Shown one piece after another: positions 29,795 to 38,951 of a stretch of 38,951 nt of DNA. The translations under genes were made by a program, and so were the position numbers. Numbering within the stretch: position 1 is the first letter of the stretch; every line of letters begins with the position of its first letter. Under the pieces are notes generated by a model, which was not told where the DNA came from, ran no database searches, and saw nothing but the letters and a program-made list of their open reading frames with translations. Source of the stretch: Chara braunii (Eukaryota > Streptophyta > Charophyceae > Charales > Characeae); the NCBI GenBank assembly GCA_003427395.1, contig BFEA01000207.1, positions 215,265 to 254,215 of the forward strand, given 5' to 3'.

Positions 29795-30176
29795 CACCCG
29801 CAGGCGAGCTAGTAGGGCAAATCAAGTACAATCCGCTACGTTCGAAGCCGCACCGATAGAAATAGGAAAGGGGGGCCTCGGACCCAGATGATCAATAACC
29901 GCCAGACAAGGAACACTGCGCAGGAAAACTTTTCCTAGCGAGTTGCCCAACCCGGACCCCTACGCACCGACCAACGGAATAAGGGTGCTCTAAACGAGCC
30001 GGTGATAAGGGAAGCTAAGTCACGCCCTTAGCTCGGTGAGGTATCAGAGTCGGACGCAGCTCCATATTAAGGAAACCATCAGAAAATGGGAATGGGGAAA
30101 AGCCTAATTGTCAAGTAAAAGGATAAACCAACAGGATTGGAACCTAGGGAACCTAAATGCCTCGCATTGCGTTTGT
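29795..30176 (+). other. Spacer between module C4 and gag
   Basis: Non-coding. It contains AGGTATCAGAGTC at 30039-30051, which resembles the primer-binding site for initiator tRNA-Met, and ends in the acceptor-like sequence before gag. Confidence 0.4.
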
Positions 30177-30201
30177 TCTGGGGAATCCTTTGGTTATGCA
30201 G
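30177..30201 (+). promoter_or_regulatory. Splice-acceptor-like sequence before gag of element C
   Basis: The T-rich stretch TCTGGGGAATCCTTTGGTTATGCAG ends in AG at 30200-30201 and shares TATGCAG with the module C4 site. Gag ATG is 12 bases downstream at 30214. The pyrimidine content is weaker than at the other sites. Confidence 0.4.
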
Positions 30202-30213
30202 AAGTAGGCAAGT

Positions 30214-31775
30214 ATGGCAACGGAGGATGAGACAGGTAATCATGAAAGCGAGGGAGGACCAGGCTTAGGAAGCAGTGCTGAGCAAAGCAAGGAAGGGCAG
30301 AAAGACAGGGAATCAACAAATCCGAATGGCACCAAAGGGAACCGGAAGGAAATGTTCTCGGGAGAGAGCTCAAGAAAAGTCGGGGGAAGCAGACAGGGAA
30401 CTCAGGAAAACAAGGAGGGCAGGAATAAGGATAGGACGAGCCCCGGGAACTCGGAGGGAGCTGTGTCTAAGAAAGTAAGGGTCACAGAAGCGAGGCGCAA
30501 ACTAGCAGAGATAGAGAAAATGACCGCGGAATACAAGGTAAGGTTAATTGAGGAAATGATGATTGGGAACGAGGAGGACCCTCTACAGGAGGTACTGCGG
30601 GTCGAACGGAAAACCAGTCGGGGCAGAACTGGGCAAGGGGACAAGGGTAGTGGTCGTGGGGGAACGTCGAGCAAAAGAAGGAAAGAGAGAAAGAACTCTC
30701 CGGGAATGGAGGCAGAGAAGACTGCGAACCCCTTAGCCATAGACAGTAGGGTTAGTCGTCTGCCGACCTCGCGAGCGGTATCGCAAGGATGCGAAGGGCT
30801 CTGGAGCCTCAGAGAAGGGGTGTTGGGATGGTTCGACCCGGAAGGAACGGCAAAGACTAGAGGGGGGCAGAAAGCCAGCAAGGAAGGGTCAGATACCAGC
30901 ATGGCAGGCGAGGCCAGTAGCTCCGAAGGCGACCTTAGGAAGATAGTATCATCCCTTGCACGAGCATTGAACAAGGACCAAGGCTATCTAGCAGACACCA
31001 AGAAAAAACTGACCTTCGATGGAGCAAACATCATGGAGTTCCTGATCGACTACGGGAACCTAGTTGTGTTACTAAAGTGGACCGAAGAGGAGAAGATGGA
31101 CCACCTGGGCAGCATGTGTCTTTGAGCCTAGGACGGGACATAATGGCCATCGTGGCCGCGAGCCGGTCTTGGGAAGAAACCCGGGATGTGATGATGAGAA
31201 AGTATCTGGCAGCAGAGAAGATGGCAACGGAGGCCGATTTAGCGGCAGTCCAGAGGAAGAACTTCGCAACGTACAATGACTTCCTACGGGAGTTTACTTT
31301 GGTAGCACTAAGAATCCCCGGGGTTACAGACCGAATAATGAGTAAGTACTTTCTCAGACAGTTCTCCGAGTTCGACAAGGACAAGATCCTGTCGGCTTAC
31401 CAACAGACGAGCAAATGTGTAAACATTAGGGATGCTGATTTCAGTACGGTAACGGATCTGGCCGAGAAGACGGTAGTGACCGAGACATTGGCCTTGCTTA
31501 AGGAAGGTGAGGTCATAGATCTGACCGGTAGAACGGGCGACAAGGTAAAGAAGGGGATTGAAAGTCTACATGAGCGGGTGCACGGGGTCGACAATAAAAT
31601 CGAAAGGATGGAGGGCGCGCTACTGGTTATGAAGGCGCAAGTATCCCGACCCGTCCTCCCTCCCCAGGAAGCATTAGTTCCGCCAGGGATAGCCAATCGT
31701 GGATATGGACGGAGAGATCCCACCAACGCATAATGCAAATACTGTACCGTGGTAGGGCATTTTGTGCGGGCATGT
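30214..31775 (+). pseudogene. gag: Gag of element C with CCHC knuckle
   Basis: Starts at ATG 30214. About 250 residues of Gly/Ser/Lys/Glu-rich, largely disordered sequence precede the capsid-like part, which opens with KKKLTFDGANIMEFLIDYGN. Between about 31105 and 31125 the reading moves to the neighbouring frame (from HLGSMC to SLGRDIMAIVAASRSWEE), then stays open to TAA 31731. Directly after it comes the zinc knuckle CKYCTVVGHFVRAC (31734-31775, C-x2-C-x4-H-x4-C, all four ligands present). The capsid helices (ALRIPGVTDRIMSKYFLRQF) resemble the gag of Ty3/gypsy elements. Packaging and assembly are inferred from the family. The frameshift is a -1 type and could be decay or an error. Confidence 0.75.
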
Positions 31776-32849
31776 CCAAAGCTCAACCATGACATACTGA
31801 AAAGGAGGTGTACCAGGTCATTAAAAGGGGAGATATTTGGACCACAAGGGGAACGGGTGAACTGGAACTCACCAGGAGGGATGCGGCGAACCATTATCAT
31901 GCTCAACGGGTTAGAAATAACGGTCGTAGAAGCCGAACCGGTGGGCGAGATCATATGGGATCAACTCTGGGGGCGCGGGCCACAGGTCAACTTCATTCTG
32001 GAAAATGACGGACGAGATAGGGTAAACGCGACTACTCAGCTAGGGACGGATGGGAGAAGGATTATCCGTGACACCGTGATGGAGGAGGTTGCTGGAAGTT
32101 CGGAACCCCAGGCAGAGGCAGAGCCTGAGGCCGAGGAACCAGAAAAGGTCTATGGAAAACCTAGGGAAGAGGAGCCTACAGACAAAGTTACCGCTGCCAA
32201 GAAGAAGTCTAGGTACCAAATCCCGATCTTATCCATGTCCGAGATCGGCGACACCCTTGGCAAGCTACTAGGAACCATGGTGTTGGTGTCGTTTCAGACG
32301 ATGTTGCAGGCCAGCCCTAAGTTGCTTAAAGGGCTTAGGCAACTGTTGACTTGGCGACGGGTAGAGATAGACGAGAACCCCGAATTACCAGAAGAGGAAA
32401 GGGAGGAGGAACCTCCACAAGAAGTCGCTAATCTCCAAAGGAGTTGCGGGGATCTGGAAGATCTCGAGAAGGGTTTTGCAGACATCCGCCTAAGCCTACC
32501 AGACAGGGAAGGTGGCGAGGTCATGAGGGCACCTCCTCGAACAAAGCTCAGTTTTTATGCGCTACCCGTAGAAAAACTGAAGGTTCAGATTGGGACTCAT
32601 CATACCGACGCGTTGGTAGATGGGGGAGCGGAAATCACTCTCATAAGAAAAGATTTCGCAACAGTCATGGGTTGCATGGTAAATAAGGAAGTAGCAGGGA
32701 GCATCCGGGGAGCCGGTGGGGAAATCTCGTTTGCTGGGTATGTCACGAAATGTGCAGTCAAAGCAGAAGTCAGGGAGTCAATCTGGTCATTTCAACGGAT
32801 GGCCGTAATGAAGGAAATGGACCACGATATAATCCTCGGGAGGCCATAG
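31776..32849 (+). pseudogene. Linker and retropepsin of element C
   Basis: Continues the gag frame through an acidic linker (EAEPEAEEPEK) and the block shared with element A (SRYQIPILSMSEIGD, SPKLLKGLRQLLTWRR). The retropepsin has LVDGGAEITLI with the active-site Asp at 32619. The second residue is Gly where Thr or Ser is usual, giving DGG instead of DTG or DSG. The C-terminal strand HDIILGRP is followed by TAG 32847, where family members have Trp (GRPW), a G-to-A change. The protease would cut the gag-pol polyprotein. The DGG site may reduce or abolish activity. Confidence 0.75.
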
Positions 32850-35003
32850 TGCGCAAACGTGGAAATGATAGGCATGCACTTGCACGACGACACGTACATG
32901 GTAGACATAGAGGACCCAGTGATCGGCCGGGGAGAGCTCCTCCGACTTCTGGGGACAGGAGGGGACCCTCCAAAGGGAAAGATGGCCACGTGGTCGCCTT
33001 CGTTCAAAGATAGCGCACGAAAAGGGGCTTTCGCGCGAATGGAAGGTATGAGGGAGAGGGTAGAAATAATGATTGAGGAGGTATTCAACAAAAAAGAGTG
33101 GATCAAGATGGGCCTGCCCCAGAAGAAGAGGCGGAAGGAGCACGAGATCTTAGGTGTCATGGTGGCAAAAAAGGAGACGAAAGTTGAGCTTGGGGCCAGC
33201 CTGCCCAAGCAAAGCGAAGTGCGCAAGGACGTGCCGGAAATCGCGCTCGAGATCCCCGATTTGTTGCAGTTCATCAAGGCCCTCAGATACCACAAGGTAG
33301 GAGTGGACCCGACGACCTTGGCGAAATTTGAAGGAGAGGTACAAAAGGGATATTGCCTGAATGAAAAACTAGTTAGTATTCAGCCACGAGTCGTAGAAGC
33401 AACGAGGGCAATCCCTGACCGTTCATTTTTTAGGAGAAAGATCCCAGAAGGAAGTGTTCGAAAGTACAAGCCGGTAGGAAAGAAAGCAAAGCCGGTATCG
33501 ATCCTGCTTGAGACATCAAAGGAAGAGGCCATGAAAAAGGAGGAGGAAGTTTTGCAGGTGATCCGGGAAAGGAGGGCAACGAAAGGGCATCGAATACCGG
33601 ATGAGGTAGCCTATACGATGAAGATAGGGATAGACGGGTTCTTAACAGAAGAAGAAAACTGCCTGATCAAGAAGACCTACCAGGAGTTTCATTTGGCATT
33701 TGCCTTTAGTGACCATCAGAAGGGGCGGCTAGACGCAAAATTGATCCCTCCGGTCAGAATCCACACGGTAGAGCATGAATGTTGGAATGACAAGGGACCG
33801 TCATATGAATTCGGAATAGCGGAAGAAGTGACAGACCTCCCTCGAGCAAAGATGGACTCCTTCGTCGCGGAACCTACGGCGTCGCCATATGCAAACCGGT
33901 GGTTCGTCTTTCGAAAACCCAATAAGACGTTAAGGTGGATTTAGGATCTGCAGAAGCTGAATGCAGTGACCATATGGGATGCTGACTCGCTACCCCAGGC
34001 CGATCTATTGGCGGAATCGCACGCCGGACGAAGCATTTACTCCCTAATAGATCTGTACTCGGGATATGACCAGCTTCCATTGGATGTCCGGGACAGACCG
34101 TACACCGCAATGCACACCCCGGTAGGCCAGTTGCAAATACAAGTGACCTCTATGGGCTTTACGAACGCAGTAGTCGAAGCGCAATGAAGAATGCTAGCCG
34201 TAGTCGGGGACATGTTCCCAGAAAAGTGTGAACCCTATATCGACGACAATCCGATCAAAGGCGCGCAGGAGAAGGACGAGACAGAAGTCCAACCAGGAAT
34301 CCGAAAGTTTGTATGGGACCATCTACAAGATATCAAGGACTTGCTCCACCGGTTCCTAGTATACAACATCACGATTAGTGGACCAAAGAGTATTCTAGCA
34401 GTATCAGAAGTAACCATACTAGGATTTCGCTGCAGTGTTTACGGTAGGAAGCCAGATCCGACGAAAACGGACAAGATATAACAGACGCCAACCCCCCTGC
34501 GCACTACAACGGAGGTGAGAGCGTTCCTAGGCGTGGTCGGTTTCTGGAGAATCTTTATTAAGAATTTTGCCAAGATTGCGGAGCCTATCCGGGTTATGAT
34601 AAGAGAGGAAAGGACCATGGACTGGACGGAGGAGCGAGAGGGAGCCGTCCAGACCCTCAAGGACATTCTGACGTCAGAGCAGGTCGCTTTGTTGGCGCCC
34701 TGCTTTAATGATGAGGTAGGACGACCATTCATCCTGGAAACAGATGGAGGGCCCTTGGCCGTAGGAGGCGTACTGATTCAAAGGGACGAAGGAGGAAAAG
34801 AGAGGCCAATTAGGTTCGAAAGTAGAACCCTGAACTCCGCAGAACGGCGGTACTCGCAATTCAAGAAGGAAGTCCTAGCCATCCTGCATTGCCTTAAGAC
34901 CTTCCAGGCCTACCTATTTGGGAGACGGTTCATCTTAAGGATCGATCCGACGAATTACAGGCCTATAGATCCGACGGTGGGGAGATGGGCAGAATTCATC
35001 TGA
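32850..35003 (+). pseudogene. pol: Reverse transcriptase and RNase H of element C
   Basis: Same frame as the protease. A charged linker of about 230 residues leads to the RT with ASPYANRWFVFRKPNKTLRWI, TAG 33942 (in place of Gln, as VQDLQKLN in element A shows), SLIDLYSGYDQL, TGA 34185 (probably Arg), CEPYIDDNPIKG with YIDD at 34236-34247, and TAA 34479. The connection (VRAFLGVVGFWRIF) is followed by RNase H with ETDGGPLAVGGVL (Asp), QFKKEVLAILHCL (Glu) and LRIDPTNYR (Asp), so all main catalytic residues are present. The part ends at TGA 35001, after WAEFI. Apart from the stops it is nearly complete. Confidence 0.88.
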
Positions 35004-36777
35004 CAGTTCGATTACAAGATTGAACGGATTGCTCGAATCCGCAACAAGGCAGATGGGCTGAGTCGGGTTTGCATCACTCCCGAAGAGGTGGAGGATGCGG
35101 AGCCCATAGACGCATTCCTTGAATTCGAAGGAGGGACTCTTGCGATGGACAACGAAATGATGGGCGAGGGGTGCGCATCTGGGGAACTGTTGATTCGGAC
35201 TTTGAAAAAGGGGGCACCTGCCATAGTAGTAGAACTTAGAGAAGGACCAGTCACTACTCGAGGTCGTAAGGAGGAAAGGGATTTGTGGGGAGCAATAGTA
35301 GGACCAAAGAAAGAACTCATAGCAATGACGGTTGAAGGGGGTCGGGAAGCCATAATGAGCCTAGTGGAATCGTGGGAAAGGAAATAGTTGCAATGGTTGG
35401 TAAACCAGATGCAGGAGAAAAAAAAGGTGGATCGGGAAGAAAAGGAGTTTTTCTATGCTCGGACATACGAAGGGATCTTTCGAGGGATCGGATTGTTGCT
35501 AGTAGGAAACAAACAACCTTTGGAAGTCGTCATTAAAGCAAGGGAGGAAGTTGGGAGGTACGTCCTAAGGGGGGGTCACCTGTTCCGAAGAGAAGAAGGA
35601 ACTATGCCTAGAAGAGTCGTGTGCGGTAGATCTAGGCAGTTGGATGTTATTCAGGCAATGCACGGCAGCTTGGCGGGGGAACATCGATCATCAAAAGGGA
35701 CTCTGGCGAAGATAGCACCACTCTATTATTGGCCAGGCATGGCAGACATGGTCACCACGTACTGCCAGACATGCCTCATCTGCCAGGAAAGAAGCTCGAC
35801 GCGTGTCTTTGAGCTACTTAGACCAACACGGGTGTTAGGACCGGGACATCTGGTCCACCTGGACCTTGCGGTTATGCCTGTGTCAACCGACGGGTACAAG
35901 TATATTCTAGATGCGCGAGACAACTTGAGTGGGTTCGTGAAGGCGGTCACCCTCAAGAAAAAAAAACGGGAGAAGTATGGCCGACTGGATAGAAGACTTT
36001 TATTTGAGGCATCCTTTTGTCAGGAGGTTTATAGCGGACAATGGGACAGAATTTGTGAATCAAGAAGTATTGGGAATGCTTAAGAGACTTTGCGTGCCGA
36101 TCAAACTCATCGAGCCATATCATCCAGAGGTCAGTGCACCGGTGGAAAGAGGGCACCGAACCCTAAAGAACACGATCGCAAAGCTCGCGGCGGACCATCT
36201 GGGAAGCTGGCCCAGGTACGTCAAGCAGGCGGTCTTCTCAGAGAACATGACACCTAAAAGGACAACAGAATGTATCCCAGCGGAACTATGGTACGGAAGA
36301 GAGATCGATTTTCCCGTCGAAGCCTTGATACCTACCTGGAACAGATTAGATGATGATCTGCGAATGACTACGGAAGAGTTAATCGAGGCAAGGTGTCAAC
36401 AAGTCCTTAAGAACGAAGAAGTCATGGAAGACATCGCCAACCGGGTGATAGACAGCAGAATGAGAGACAAAGCAAGGTGGGACTAGGTTAAGAACGTCAG
36501 AAAGGAGCCACTTTAGGTGGGGGAAATGGTATTGCTAAGAAACTCAGCACTAGAGAGTACATGGTCTGGGCAGTTGGGGAAGAGGTTCAAAGGCCCCTAC
36601 CGGGTCGTCAAGCGGGTGGGACTGAACACCTTCGCACTAGAAGACCTGGATGGAACTAGACAGAAAGGACCCTTCCCAGGACAACGGTTGATCAGGTTTC
36701 TGAGTCGGGACCCGGTGGAACAATGGCTCCAGGAAGCCGAGGATAAGGAAACTGAGGAACAACAAGTTAAGGATTGA
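35004..36777 (+). pseudogene. pol: RNase H end and integrase of element C
   Basis: Continues with QFDYKIERIARI and KADGLSR (end of RNase H), then a linker to TAG 35385. The integrase zinc domain follows (MHGSLAGEH, then CQTCLICQ), then the core with LDLAVM (Asp), FIADNGTEF (Asp) and PVERGHRTL (Glu). A frame change occurs at the run of nine A at 35958-35966; one extra A explains it. TAG 36484 and TAG 36514 follow. The C-terminal domain GEMVLLRN then KRFKGPYRVVKRV is the GPY-type module of gypsy integrases, and the chain ends at 36775. The enzyme would insert the cDNA into the host genome. Confidence 0.88.
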
Positions 36778-37096
36778 CAGACGGTCATGCTATCACAATG
36801 GCTCGATCTCTGACTGCGTTCATGGGACTGTCGATTTTTTTTCTCTGGGGCAATGGGTTGGACTGACTGAGGTTGAGAAGCGTGATGACTTGGGAGTTTG
36901 GGGTAACAGTTTTTTTTTTGGTGGCCGCAAGGAGTGGCGGGAGCAATGTATCATAATGTTGACGGGGGAATGCTGGGATCATCACAAACGACGCGTTCAC
37001 ATGTATAATAGGGGCATGGCGCGGAGGATGTTGGGAGCATTCTGGGGAAAGGGAAAACTGGCTGCTAGACTGGGGGGATGGGTGCATGAGGGGTTT
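36778..37096 (+). other. Spacer between pol and the post-pol ORF
   Basis: No gene is recognised. A run of T lies at about 36835-36842 and another at 36910-36919. A frame from 36890 runs into the next ORF but has no domain before 37139. Confidence 0.35.
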
Positions 37097-37120
37097 TGCG
37101 GGTGTTGTTTTGTTATACAG
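37097..37120 (+). promoter_or_regulatory. Splice-acceptor-like sequence before the post-pol ORF
   Basis: TGCGGGTGTTGTTTTGTTATACAG ends in AG at 37119-37120 (TGCGGGTGTTG, then TTTTGTTATACAG). The exon side starts GGTCTAAAAGAAAG and reaches ATG 37139 after 18 bases. The form matches the sites before modules A1, A2 and C4. Confidence 0.5.
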
Positions 37121-37138
37121 GGTCTAAAAGAAAGAAAA

Positions 37139-38052
37139 ATGGAGTTCGGTAACGAGAATGACAGCGGGGCAATCAACAGGCCTGCCGGAGGGGAAGAAAC
37201 GGGACCAAGCCAAGGGAGGAGAACTGCGAAGAGAAAGTTGTACAAAGGGCTCATGGGCGGACCGGTGGTAGGCAGAGGTGGAAGGAAGTGCCTATGCAGA
37301 AGACCCTCGCCCCTCCGGAAGGGACAGAGGATAAAAATCTCATCTGGGAGTGAAGGCGAGAGGGAAAGGGCAAATATGGGATATGGGGCAACACGGAGAT
37401 GAGAGACAAGGCTCGCGCCTCTGACGAAGAAAGGGCCGAGGAATGCGAAGGGCGTGAGCCTTGGGATGAGGAAAGGAAGGAGAGACAAGACATGCGCTAC
37501 GAGCGAGAGGACGAGGAGGGAGAAAGGGAAAGCCCGCTTGAAGGACGAAGCGGCCACGACAGTTGTGAGGGGTATGGGACGGGGACAGAGATTCCTTTTA
37601 CCTACGATCCGAAGAACCCAGCAGGTGGGTATAGCCCCATACAGACAGAAGACGAGGAGGACGAGGAGGAGGATGTACAAGAAGTCATAGAAATCAGCAG
37701 CGGGGATGAGAGGGATGAGATCTCAAGGCCTAGGGAAGAAGGACGGCCTCCGATGCACCAGTCGGGCGACAGGGCTTTCAGATGGGAGGACGAGTTTGGG
37801 CCAACACCCAGTCATTGGTTTGAGCAATGGACCAATGTGATCAGGCACGAATGGATTATCAAGACCCGGGGACTCGCAAAGGCAGGGGCGAAAACTACGC
37901 CGTTGGACTTCTTCAGTGAAACTGAATTACAGGAAATTGCAAGAAAGAAGAGAGAAATCGAGACCTACGGCCTAGGCGTTAGGAAGTTTGCCGAGGAACA
38001 GGGTGGACAAGGAACGGGGCAAGATGAGGCGCAAGGCAGCAATAGGAACTAG
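37139..38052 (+). pseudogene. Post-pol ORF of element C, unknown protein
   Basis: Begins at ATG 37139 with a basic N-terminus (RRTAKRKLYKG) that could be a nuclear signal. This frame stops at 37402, where the second frame has an ATG overlapping the stop (ATGA at 37399). The second frame is open upstream of that ATG, so one frameshifted protein of about 305 residues is likely. Features: a motif KISSGSEGERE, a strongly acidic stretch DEEDEEED, then VIEISSGDE, which fits the SUMO-interaction pattern (hydrophobic V-I-x-I followed by Ser and acidic residues), and a conserved-looking C-terminus with SHWFEQWTNVIRHEWI. No signal peptide or membrane span is seen, so it is not an envelope-like protein. 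Function is unknown. Confidence 0.5.
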
Positions 38053-38786
38053 ATGTTGACTTAGCATTGAAAAGGATCGCTGCTTTTCTGTTTACAAAGA
38101 CATGAGAATGACGAAAACGTGTACAATATGGGCAAGTTTGCTAAGGATGAAGTGAAAAGAGGGTCAGCTAAGGCTGTGTCAGGATAAGATAGAAGATAGT
38201 TTTTTAGGCTACTTTTTGAATGAGTTACCTTCTAAGATGGGTACATAAGACAAAGACATGCGATTTGGGATGAGACCAATTGGGAGAGGATGTATTGTGA
38301 ATTCTGGATGGAATAAGCATTGTGTTTTTGAGAGGAGAAAACCTTGAGTATGGATTGACGAGCGAACCATGACATTGAATGATTGGTCGAGTACAAGAGA
38401 GGTTAGGGAACCTATGGGTTAAGGGGCGTGAAGAATACTCCTTCCCTATGAGCCTAATCCAACCAAGTCGTGAATTAGTCTGAGAATGGTCAAAGATCTG
38501 AGTCGTCGGAACGAGTGAAGAAAAAAATGGGGCGCCCCTGTCTCTTGCTATGGTTGAACGGCCGGGTGAGCTAGTGCTGCTTGGGGTCGCGAGCCCCAAC
38601 TCGAGTGTTAGACGCTAAGTCGTATGTATGCATGGATAATACATTACTGTGAGAAATGGAATGGATGGTACATTATTGTGATAAATGGAAGAAAGAGAAC
38701 AATACGCAAAAGATGAGATGGCCACCTTCTAACCTCCAAGACAGAAATGAGATCCATAACCTCGAGGCCCACCCCCTCGGGCACTA
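38053..38786. other. Non-coding region after element C
   Basis: No gene is recognised. A purine-rich string, GAGTGAAGAAAAAAATGGGG (38511-38530), could be a polypurine tract before a 3' LTR, but no matching LTR was found upstream. A near-palindrome TTGGGGTCGCGAGCCCCAA lies at 38580-38598, and a 29-bp pair (ACATTACTGTGAGAAATGGA and ACATTATTGTGATAAATGGA) lies at 38641 and 38670. Confidence 0.4.
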
Positions 38787-38951
38787 ACAATGAGAATGGA
38801 AAGGAATTACCCTAATCAGGTTGTCCAACTTGAGAATGGAAAGGAATGACCCTAATCAGGCTGTTCGACTTGAGAATGGAAAGGAATGACCCTGACCAGG
38901 CTGTTCGACTTGAGAATGGAAAGGAATGACCTTAACCAGGCTGTTCGACTT
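38787..38951. repeat. 40-bp tandem repeat, four copies, cut by the window end
   Basis: TGAGAATGGAAAGGAAT recurs at 38791, 38831, 38871 and 38911, exactly every 40 bases, followed by ACCCTAATCAGG and CTGTTCGACT. The last three units are nearly identical, which points to recent expansion. The array continues beyond the window. Confidence 0.95.

Larger units (their letters stand above)
25741..38052 (+). mobile_element. Element C: gypsy retrotransposon with four modules and a post-pol ORF
   Basis: In order: possible PBS, modules C1-C4 (26207-29794), gag (30214), zinc knuckle (31734), protease (Asp 32619), RT (YIDD 34236-34247), RNase H, integrase to 36777, and an extra ORF (37139-38052). It has the same plan as element A, with homologous modules and pre-protease block, but the sequences are well diverged. 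Gag to RNase H reads in essentially one frame from about 31115 to 35957, with stops but only two frameshifts overall. No LTR pair could be verified, so the outer borders are uncertain. Confidence 0.8.

Noticed and set aside
3734-36516. A changed genetic code with stops read as amino acids
   Set aside because: TAA, TAG and TGA all occur, and TGA would have to mean Trp, Gly and Arg at different sites. Mutation of dead elements is simpler.
38580-38598. Near-palindrome TTGGGGTCGCGAGCCCCAA as terminator or origin
   Set aside because: One isolated 19-base palindrome without supporting context.

Overview
The window looks like a repeat-dense, non-genic stretch of a nuclear genome from the green lineage. 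It holds no recognisable host gene. Everything with coding signal is a decayed Ty3/gypsy-type LTR retrotransposon, and the rest is satellite DNA, duplicated non-coding blocks and a 990-base assembly gap. The green-lineage call rests on a primer-binding site matching the 3' end of plant tRNA-Asp at 2469-2488 and on Tat/Ogre-like layouts with extra ORFs around gag-pol. From memory, the gag-pol resembles elements annotated in charophyte algae such as Chara, but no database search was possible, so that is only an impression.

Layout. 1-992: a 97-bp tandem repeat followed by a series of diverged hairpins. 993-2466: non-coding, probably the 5' LTR of element A, with a TATA box at 1968. 2467-10466: element A, in the order PBS, basic leader ORF, two copies of an unknown protein module, gag, protease, RT and the start of RNase H, where it is cut off. 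About 10467-14355: element B, a C-rich, unrelated gypsy element fused to A in the same orientation. It has lost its RT catalytic core. 14356-18150: non-coding, with duplicated blocks and short palindromes. 18152-23468: a possible 5.3-kb intron made of microsatellite, a 91-bp satellite, an 80-bp satellite (with the gap) and a higher-order repeat of about 754 bp. 23469-25740: unrecognised, perhaps the 5' LTR of element C, with a TATA box at 25022. 25741-38052: element C, in the order four module copies, gag, protease, RT, RNase H, integrase and an extra ORF after pol. 38053-38951: non-coding, ending in a 40-bp tandem repeat that runs off the window.

The most interesting system is shared by A and C. 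Both carry a tandem array of a roughly 230-260-residue protein module of unknown function between the leader and gag (two copies in A, four in C). Five blocks are conserved across all six copies. Three ORFs of A (modules A1 and A2, and gag) and three of C (module C4, gag and the post-pol ORF) are preceded, 8 to 22 bases upstream of the ATG, by a convincing splice-acceptor-like sequence. This suggests a retrovirus-like strategy in which one genomic RNA is spliced to express several accessory proteins. All copies seen here are broken by stops, and most of those that homology can place fit single C-to-T or G-to-A changes at conserved Trp, Gln or Arg codons.
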